In this document: positions 57,478 to 64,000 of the stretch, piece by piece
How the letters are laid out: every line of letters begins with the position of its first letter
How positions within the stretch are numbered: the first letter of the stretch is position 1
Source: Albifimbria verrucaria
Lineage: Eukaryota > Ascomycota > Sordariomycetes > Hypocreales > Stachybotryaceae
Length of the DNA: 64,000 nucleotides
Direction of reading: 5' to 3'
Assembly: GCA_020081605.1 (NCBI GenBank)
Contig: JAHREC010000049.1
Location: 3,534,001 to 3,598,000, forward strand
Translations under genes and position numbers: made by a program
The notes under the pieces: model-generated
What the model saw: the letters and a program-made list of their open reading frames with translations, nothing else
Database searches by the model: none
What the model was told of the DNA's origin: nothing

Positions 57478-59103
57478 TCATCGCCGTCTTTCTCGCTCTC
57501 GCCGCCACGCCTCGCGCTGTCTAGCTCTGTTGATATCACGCTCCAGATGCTCCCGTCGCTTTCTCTCCTCTTCAATCATCTGGTGATACTCGAGTTCCCG
57601 TTGCAGCAGCCTCCTCGTCTCTAGCAAGTCTTCTTCATGCCCCCTTTCCTGAATCTTTTGCAGTCGTTGCTGACACGATTGCGCGGCCAGCAGCTCGGCC
57701 TGTGCATTTCTCCATCCTTCTCGTCGCCCCTTGATGCGTTCCTCCTCACGCGCGACTTGACGTCCGTGATGACCACACAGCGTCTCATATTCTGAGTCGT
57801 CTCGACGTCGTCGACATCCATCACGTACGCATGCGTGATTCATCCCGAGACAATAACCGTTCTTTACAGACGCCAGAATCGTGCAGCCCTCCTCCTTGCA
57901 CTCGTGGTCGCGGCAGTACGTATGCTGGGGGCCATCGATGCGACGCCGTTGACATCCGTGATGCAAACACTGATGGATCGTGCAGTAGCCATCCCGGGTT
58001 TCAGAATGAGAAAACACTCGGAGATTCTGCAAGTATGCTGATGGCAGTATCTGTATCGATCCTCTTTCTTGCCGTTGGCGGTCGCAGACAGGCAGTCAAA
58101 GTGGTTACAAGTGTCTAACTTGTTAGTTCAGTTCGTCCCAAGATATCCCCAGGAACTTACTTACGCTGTTTACACCAGAGACCCTCCTGAGACTGCCATG
58201 ACTGTCGAACCTCTGTACAGCCAGAAACGAGGCAGATGTTCTGCATATAGTGGATGATCGGCCGAGCTCGCGTCCAACTCCACTCGTGCTCCTGACAGAC
58301 TGAGTGTAGGACATTGCCATCCAAAAGCCGAAAGTTGGGACAACCACCAGCGGGACACGGTTGGTGGCTCACGCATCGACCATTCTCATAGACGAGGTAA
58401 CTACATCCAATGCTACCGCATCTGTGCCGAGCACATGCTTCGAAAGCCGGGCTCAAGGCCCATTTGTCACAGCCGAGGCCTTTGCACCAGCCATTGCTCC
58501 GAGTCGTATTATCCCGTGGTCGATAGTACCAGGTATGCTCCTGACAGACGGTCGAGTACGCACAAGCTTCTTTCGTACACTGTCTCACGCTGCACTCATC
58601 TATACTGTGTGAGTAATGGAATCGAACTGCAGATGATACTTACGAAGGGTGCAAAAGTAGGGTGGCCTTTTGGTTCTGCGTTCTTCTGGTATTCCGTCAC
58701 AGTCTCGGCGCGCACATATCAAATCTACAATGTCAGCACGCGACATCGTATGGAATAAAAAACATACGAGTTTGGCAATATTTGTAAGTCTGGAACTTTT
58801 CTTTGTTGCAATACTCTGGTCCGGCCTCGCAGATATCTTCTCTATGTTAAAGACATTTCGCAGGTTGACAGACGACTCACGATATTTGCACCACCGAGCA
58901 TAAATTCGTCGACCGTTGATTTCGGTGTATGTGACTCTACGCGAACAGTTGTACGATCTGCAGCGGTCATGCATCATGAATGGCAGCGTTGAACTTGACA
59001 GACCTCTCTTACACTCAGCTTTTCTCGTACATGGATAATAATGTCGGTGATGAACTGGTTCCTTGAGCGAGATCCGGCATTTATACTCAACCTCGTTGTT
59101 CAT
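57478..59103 (-). CDS. Modular Cys/His-rich repeat protein with C-terminal charged helix, family unknown
   Basis: At least ten repeats of a C-x2-H-x1-2-C-x3-4-C pattern, such as YCQTHLICARRDC, FCTLHECSVRQC, WCKQHTCNHFDC, YCHQHTCRISEC, YCTIHQCLHHGC and YCRDHECKEEGC; each could bind one zinc ion. The last 100 residues are a charged coiled-coil-like helix (REEERIKGRREGWRNAQAE... RRERERRR). Exons on the minus strand: 59103-58881 (start uncertain; ATG 59103 is the first in frame), 58836-58768, 58724-58644, 58599-58165 and 58114-57478. All four introns (43-50 bases) are phase 1; the three most certain, and the fourth with an AAG acceptor, split the His codon of the repeat. Inner exons are 69, 81 and 435 bases, all multiples of three. 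One break near 58010 fits a lost T in T4. No signal peptide or known domain name comes to mind; it may bind nucleic acid or ubiquitin, but that is a guess. Confidence 0.72.
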
Positions 59104-61203
59104 GGGTGAACATGCCACCCAATCATGTCGGTTTACCAGTTTCGCATACTGCAGCTGCCTCGCAGGAACATATGCGCAAAACCTTCTGAATTTGTTGATG
59201 ATTAGGCGACTGAGGCGTAGCAACGCAGCCTCATTTACATGTATGCCCTACGTGCCCATAGTTACAGATTGTGATACCTGAGCCGGTTGACTACGCCGGG
59301 GCTACCTCGAAAGATTTCTGCGCCGGCATTCACCTTGGACGCCTTCCAGGATGTGGCATCGTTTGACTCGTCGAGGCCATTCTCATCGGTATGATCGAGA
59401 CGCAGTTGCGATTATTGAGTTTTCGTCAATGCAGCGCGCCGAGCTACAGTTGAGTGGGCCAGCACCGCCTGATAATGGATGAGTGGGATCAAGTTTCGAG
59501 ACCAAACGTACGGAAGGCAGATGTGGAGATCCACTCTTGTGTCACAATTGGTAGGTGGCAAGCCAGCCGTGTCCACGAGTGAATGTTGATGGAGCAGTTC
59601 TAATGATGATAGACAGATGGAATTCCGAGAATCGTCAGGAGAATCCTATTACGACCGGTCCGTCTTTCGTTAAAGTCAATGTTACTTTATACAGCCGAAA
59701 TAAAACCCTGGTCGGAGACCTGATCACACCGTGCCGGTGGCTGTCCCGGTGGTAGCTGAAGGATGCCGCTGTGCGTAGCCGGAGCAGCGGTAATAAATGA
59801 CCTGGCCTGGTTTGCAGTCTGCTGCCCGGCCATGTATGTTTAATGCAGCCCCGCATCGCTTGTGAGTTGTCATTCCAATTAATCGTGATTAAGCGTTGGC
59901 TCACGAGCTCTTCGCACAACAGGCACTCATAGAGCCCCATGAATTGTCATCTATTTCGAACGCTTCATTCGCACGTACAAATAAACACTATTCAAACAGC
60001 GGTTTTGAGCTTGCCCAGTATTTCTACAGGCAGCTCCACTCACCAAGCATACCGTCAACTCAAATCGCCTCCGGCACAACACGGCTTGTTGCGTTCCAGT
60101 GCAACTCGCAACACCACACCTCCACCTTTACCCTATACGTTGCTATGTTTTCGCAAGGTTTCTATTCGCAAGTCTAGACAATCGTTCAAGCTAATGTAGG
60201 CCCAGAAGATAGACTTTATTTTGCCCCGGCCGAGACTTCCGTGGACTGGAATCAACGTTCAGCCAGGTATCCACTGCGGCGGCGCGCTACGACCGATGTT
60301 GATGCTATGTTGGATGAATCAAAGGTAGGAACACAAGTCCGTACATATGTCCAACGGCCAGAAGACAACTCTGTTATTCGGCATGTCCTACGCTCGTCGA
60401 AAGTCTGTGCGTCTTCAACCCAGCTAACATAACACGACACGCAAGCTCCCCAGACACGTCGTCCTATGCGCTTCTAAATTGTAAACGTTAGTGATCAACT
60501 AGTCGAAAGCCAATAGTCACCATAGTCTGGTTGAGCGAGCACAGCTAGTTCAGAATAAGCAGTCGATTACGAGCCATCGTATTCAGCTCGAGTCTGACAA
60601 GGCGATCCTCCGTCATCAAGCACAAGCACAAGCACAAGCACAAGCACGGTCGCAATGCGGAGATGCCCGTTGTATCGCTCGACTATGACATCGTTGTGTA
60701 CCACCTTGGCACCGTTCTAGACATGGCCGATGGCGGGGCGCATAGACGCCTTACGTTCCGCCCGACAATCCGGCAGGACACCAAGAACTTTACTATCCAA
60801 GCACCTGGGCTAATGCTAGCCTTGGACCAACTGTCACTGGCCATGCCGTGCGAGGATAAGGTTTCACGACTAGTCAGGTGATTGTGATACAGCAGTAACT
60901 ACGGCTGTCGCTTTACTACATATCCCAGCTTCCCCGTCTGCCACTCGCCGCTCAAGGCTCACTGCAGCTGCCGTGAAGCATCGAACACCTCAAGACTCGC
61001 GCATTGCTTCTTCGTATCGATCGACGCGTGGTCATTAACCAGCTCACGGACAGCAAGTGACGAAGCAAGAGCGGTGAGAGGGAACCGCAAGTATAAAGAG
61101 GGTCAAACGGCCGGTTTGCTGAGATTGGAGTCAAGACAAATTCACCGTCACACCTGTGAGACATTCCTAGCCTTGAGCCACAGATCTCTCGACCATTGCA
61201 ATC
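59104..61203. other. Intergenic with a hexamer repeat; no supported gene
   Basis: 2.1 kb. The frame at 60663-60881 (MPVVSLDYDIVV..., 72 codons) starts with ATG and has balanced composition but no known motif; upstream exons of the Cys/His gene could lie at 59104-59300. Otherwise nothing. Confidence 0.45.
60616..60647. repeat. (CAAGCA)n tandem hexamer
   Basis: About five copies of CAAGCA. In one frame it would code Lys-His repeats, but no gene is supported there. Confidence 0.8.
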
Positions 61204-61588
61204 ATGCACGTCTCCGCTCTTGTTGCGTCTGCCACAATCGCTGCAGCGGCAGTTATCCGCAACGACCCGTACGTTGGGAACTTCCGCAGCTTCGGTGCGG
61301 CGGGGTGCCATGACCAGAATCTGGGCGTTTGGACCGTTACCCAGAGTGGTGTCACGGGGGCTTGCAACGACTTTAGGGGCAACACTGTTGTGTCGCTGGA
61401 GAATACTAGGATCGTCGACGGCTATACATGTATGTTTGTCGCCGGGGTTGGGATGCAGCAGCTAACCGTCACTAGTGTACCTCTTTACGGATGACCGGTG
61501 CGAGGCGGGCCGCACGGCCGTTGCTCAAAAGGCTTGCAAGAGTGCGGAAGGCAAGTGGACGAGGTGGAGAATCGAGAAGGATGCGTAA
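61204..61588 (+). CDS. Small secreted protein
   Basis: Two exons, 61204-61429 and 61476-61588, join as GYT-LYLFTDDRC and give 112 residues. The signal peptide is MHVSALVASATIAAAAVI. The mature protein has four cysteines (GCH, ACN, RCE, ACK), enough for two disulphide bonds, and begins RNDPYVGNFRSFGAAGCHDQNLGVW. It ends TRWRIEKDA. The layout 'F...GC...N.G.W.....G..C..F.G..V.S' resembles many short fungal secreted proteins of unknown role. Frame intact. Effector-like by size and secretion only. Confidence 0.78.
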
Positions 61589-62606
61589 AGCAAGCGTGAC
61601 GAGGCATTCAGCGAGGCATTCAACGAGGCATTCATAATGGACCATGGAATAGGCGAGGCGACAAAGCGCATTGCACTAGCTGGCAGATTGATTCATCTTT
61701 TTAATTAATACCGCACTATGTTTTCAACATGTCAGTCTACGGCTTAATTGCTTGAAGATAACTGAGACCACATCCAGGGCCGTCATTGCCTAGACCCAGT
61801 GGCGGTAAGAATGCAACATGAACAGCGACAAAGGGCTTCGTGGTAAGTGGTGAGTTCAACACATTCACAGCCATTGCGTTGAGACCTGGGGAAGCAATAA
61901 TGTCGTCTTTGTCTTGACGTTGGAGTTTAGAATGCAGGAGTGCACGTGAGACAAGGCTGGCTGCTTTCGTGAGGACCTTGCACGTGAGTTGGGAATGTAA
62001 ACGCGTTAACTGAAGTGGCAGGCAGCATTCCGACCTCTCCCCGTTTCCCTCCAACAACCTCTGCCGTGTGCAACGACAACCCCCTGCGAAGTCGACGTTG
62101 AATGCGATGCTTTCATTAACCATGCGGCGCCACATACCTCTGGGTTATTTGCCAGCGGACTGACGCCCAGAACCATGGCATCTACCGGTGCGAGCTGTTG
62201 TGATGCATCGGCTGCACTAGCTGCGGTCTTGTGCAGGTCCTGCTTGGAGACAAGCCTAGATGCAAGCCCTTGCTGTAGATGGCCGGCAAAACTAATATTG
62301 AGAATCGCATCCTCTCGAAGGCGCTAGTACGCTATCAACCTGAATCACCCTCATCGAACCCAGGTCCATAGAGGAACTCACTTGCCAAGGGAGGTGATGT
62401 GGTCGAGCTGGAATGTAGCCCGCACGACTTCCCACGCGTCCATCACACGCGCTGATGGGCGCTGATGGGCCTTGTCGATCTTGTTAAATATCGACATTTG
62501 TCCGGGGCTCTGATTGCTGTTCTGCAGGATCGATTCACTCATTACATCTCCTCGTCTTGGCATCAGCCACCACACTCATTTGAAACCCCACGATCTTTAC
62601 TTTACA
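61589..62606. other. Intergenic; promoter of histidine-rich protein
   Basis: No gene supported; short motif-free frames on both strands. A 10-base direct repeat GCGCTGATGG occurs twice at 62449-62468. Confidence 0.5.
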
Positions 62607-64000
62607 ATGAGCAAGATACACCAAACCCTGGTCCTCGCGGCCCTCGCGAGGGTTTCCCTCGCTGCCGCCGTCGGACCCATCGCCGAGCGCCAGCTCGTCG
62701 GCGCCGACTGCGCGTCCCGAAACATGAAGCAGTGCGGCAACACCTGCATCAGCAACGACTGGGAGTGCTGCCCCGACAGCAACTTTGGATGCCCTGCCAA
62801 CGCCCTCTGCAACACCGTTGATGACGGTTCCTGGAACTGCTGCCCCAGGGGCATGAGGTGCATAGGCCGTGGCGATCCCACCGTCTTGCCCGACTTTGCG
62901 ACCTTCCCTTCCCTACCTTTATCCCCAACGTGGTTCCCACCACCTCATGGACCCGCGCACCTGGCGCGAAGCCCACTGAGGAGGGCTCGTGGGGTCCCCA
63001 CACTCCTTGGGATGATCATGATCCCTTTGGTGATGAGACCCACGACCATCACGGTGAGGATGAGACCCATGACCATCACGGTGAGGATGAGACCCACGAC
63101 CATCATGGTGAGGACGAGGACGAGGACGAGGAGAAGGGCAGCCATGGTCCCAAGGAGCAGCATGGTTCCGAGGGGCAGCACGGTCCTAAGGAGCAGCACG
63201 GCCACAAGACCAGCTCTACCTCCACCAGACCCGTTACCACGATTCCTTACAGCCACGAGACACACGGTCCCCACCATCACCACTCCCACTCTACCTCCAT
63301 TGAGGTTCACACCTCTATCGCTACCATTGTGGTTACTCCTAATGGGCACTGCCACGAGTGTGAGAAGCACGCCAAGCCTACCCCTGACGTTTATGACCCT
63401 CATGTTCACGACCCTCATGTGCATGATTCTCACGACCATGACCATGAGGATCACGAGTTCAAGGTGTACGACCCCAAGGTTCACGAGTCCAAGGTGTATG
63501 ATCCTAAGATCCATGACCCCAAGGTCCATGATCCTGAGGAGAAGCCCAAGCCCAAGCCTGATGTTCACGACCCCATGGTCCCCACGACCACGAAGACAAG
63601 CATCTAGACGGCCATGGAGGATCGGCTCATGCTTCAGCCGAGGCGTGGGCCAGTGCCGACTCCAACGGACACGAGAGCTCGCACAAGGAGGTCCACGGCG
63701 ACGGGCATGCTTCTGCTTCTGCCGAAGCCCATGCCAGTGCCAACGCCAACGCCAAGGGTCAGAATGAAGGTTATCACAAGGACCCCAACGGAAAGGAGAA
63801 GGAAGATGGGTCGCACAAAGAGTCCTACGGCAAGGAGAAGGAGGATGGATCCCACAAGGAGTCATACGGAAAAGAAAAGGAAGATGGATCCCATAAGGAC
63901 CCCAACGGAAAGGAGAAGGAGCAGGGCTCTCACAAGGAATTCGATGGAAAGGATAAAGAAGATGGCTCACACAAGGAGGTTAACGGAGGCAAGGGATCTG
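62607..64000 (+). CDS. Secreted Cys-rich, His/Asp-rich tandem-repeat protein, cut by window end
   Basis: ATG 62607 starts a signal peptide (MSKIHQTLVLAALARVSLAAA). A ten-cysteine module follows (KQCGNTC...WECCPD...GCPANALC...WNCCPRGMRC), like those in fungal surface proteins with 'CCP...G..C' pairs. Then come three blocks of charged repeats: three 27-base units coding DETHDHHGE (63032-63112), His/Pro/Asp units such as VYDPKVHDP (63390-63540), and five 39-base units coding GKEKEDGSHKESY-like peptides (63790-63984). The protein is open at the last base. Breaks near 62910 (C3) and 63573 (C4) fit one lost C each; without the second, a false stop appears at 63605. The His clusters next to acidic residues suggest metal binding at the cell surface or wall. 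A GPI signal may lie beyond the window. Confidence 0.8.
63032..63112 (+). repeat. 27-base tandem repeat, three copies
   Basis: Each unit codes DETHDHHGE, with only silent or single-base differences between copies. In frame within the histidine-rich protein. Confidence 0.9.
63790..63984 (+). repeat. 39-base tandem repeat, five diverged copies
   Basis: Units code GKEKEDGSHKE plus two variable residues (SY, SY, PN, FD). In frame in the same protein and continuing toward the window end. Confidence 0.85.

Noticed and set aside
62945..63970. 341-codon minus-strand frame with hydrophobic runs
   Set aside because: Shadow of the repeat-rich coding strand; the 'membrane' segments come from antisense of GAC/CAC/GAG repeats.

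Overview
The window is nuclear DNA of a filamentous ascomycete, most likely a sordariomycete of the Hypocreales type. Evidence: introns of 43-60 bases with GT..AG ends and CTAAC-like branch sites, fungal-only families (GH55, SAT4-type membrane proteins, NACHT/ankyrin and Goodbye-type STAND receptors, Atg27-like MRH protein, ERG24), and C-ending codons in strongly expressed genes. The species cannot be named from sequence alone.

Layout. About 1-30 kb is an AT-richer accessory half: the 3' end of a cytochrome P450, a multi-pass membrane protein, an unknown short gene, then three NLR/STAND receptor genes of different architecture (Goodbye-NTPase-TPR-zinc finger at 6757-11313; NACHT-ankyrin at 13916-16907; lipase-NACHT-ankyrin at 22334-26008). 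Between and after them lie a SAT4-family membrane protein, a GNAT acetyltransferase, a D-amino-acid oxidase, a small secreted cysteine-rich protein, a FAD-linked oxidoreductase and a small membrane protein. About 31-56 kb is a GC-rich core half: F-box/WD40 protein, GH55 exo-beta-1,3-glucanase, FIT2/SCS3 lipid-droplet protein, Ap4A phosphorylase, a Myb/SANT-like protein, Atg27-like receptor, C-14 sterol reductase (ERG24), GH3 beta-glucosidase and an intron-bearing tRNA-Thr. About 57-64 kb is lineage-specific again: a modular Cys/His-rich protein, a small secreted protein and a secreted histidine-rich repeat protein cut by the window end.

A reading rule for the whole window: many genes look broken, but nearly every frame break I could place is the loss of one base in or next to a short run of the same base (C4 for C5, G4 for G5, T4 for T5, A5 for A6). 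This hits conserved genes (ERG24, GH55, GH3, Ap4A phosphorylase, FIT, WD40), the receptor genes and even the acceptor stem of the tRNA. The simplest explanation is uncorrected run-length error in the assembly, not gene decay. Gene spans below run from start to stop codon, include introns, and ignore these one-base gaps.

How the genes fit together: the receptors are probably unlinked in pathway to their neighbours but form a self/non-self recognition cluster. The core half holds cell-wall glucan breakdown (GH55, GH3), membrane lipid and sterol functions (FIT, ERG24) and sorting/turnover (Atg27-like, F-box/WD40). I see no secondary-metabolite backbone gene, no transposase and no CRISPR.
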